Shown piece by piece: positions 63,958 to 64,000 of a stretch of 64,000 nucleotides of DNA (its first letter is position 1; each line of letters opens with the position of its first letter). A program made the position numbers and the translations under genes. This DNA is from JALNZF01 sp964447405. GTDB taxonomy: Bacteria > Nitrospirota > UBA9217. The notes below the pieces were generated by a model. It ran no database searches and was not told the origin of the DNA. It worked only from the letters and a program-made list of their open reading frames with translations. The DNA is taken from assembly GCA_964447405.1 (NCBI GenBank), contig CAYUSP010000003.1, forward strand, positions 186,001-250,000. Reading direction: 5' to 3'.

Positions 63958-64000
63958 GAACATACTCATTAAGAGTCTCTCTATAATTACGGTAGGTTTC

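Overview
The window is bacterial chromosome from an uncultured-looking Gram-negative lineage. Evidence for this is a BamD-type lipoprotein, outer-membrane porin-like barrels, Tat and Sec signal peptides, multiheme c-type cytochromes, sigma-54 activators and a very large set of PAS/heme sensor kinases. The glyQ-glyS-ppdK order, tetrameric-type glycyl-tRNA synthetase and cytochrome content fit Nitrospirota or Desulfobacterota-like bacteria; this is inference and no rRNA is present to settle it. No tRNA, rRNA, CRISPR array or intact transposon was seen.

Layout. 1-5916 (minus): ppdK (3' end off the left edge), glyS, glyQ. 6235-21273 (minus): a signalling island of seven genes: a REC-PAS-PAS-Cys protein, a REC-PAS3-HisKA-REC hybrid kinase, and four HisKA_2 sensor kinases that share almost the same catalytic tail but carry different sensors (HAMP sensor coupled to a periplasmic binding protein, two DUF3365 heme sensors, an SBP_bac_3 domain with six PAS domains). 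21840-25031: accD, MFS exporter, DUF362 protein. 25222-28840: cyclic-nucleotide metallo-hydrolase, CHASE2 adenylate cyclase and a CRP-like receptor. 28893-35849: complete trpEGDCFBA operon with a promoter but no room for a leader peptide. 35980-39878: GGDEF diguanylate cyclase and gyrB/parE. 40073-43550: a RuBisCO-like protein and a transketolase. 43893-49717: secreted unknown protein, ferredoxin, thioredoxin, siroheme enzyme, BamD, and a sigma-54-driven USP/TauE operon. 50247-52077: two VapBC-type toxin-antitoxin pairs and a RAYT transposase remnant between inverted REP sequences. 52246-58213: Cache sensor with a Cys-rich tail and an NtrC-NtrB-NtrC style cluster. 58277-60661: DUF1207 barrel, DsrE-like, NifX-like and DUF134 regulator with a 22-bp palindromic operator. 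60977-63882: DUF3373 porin followed by a pentaheme cytochrome interrupted by one in-frame TGA, a candidate selenocysteine codon.

The intergenic gaps are filled by at least four families of short dispersed repeats (A: CGCAAAG type; B: AATTACGAATTA type; C: G-run type; D: AACCAC...GTGGTT type). They abut start and stop codons, create false upstream start codons for several genes, and one copy is inserted in frame inside trpE. Several gene starts below were moved from the longest open frame to the codon with a ribosome binding site for that reason.
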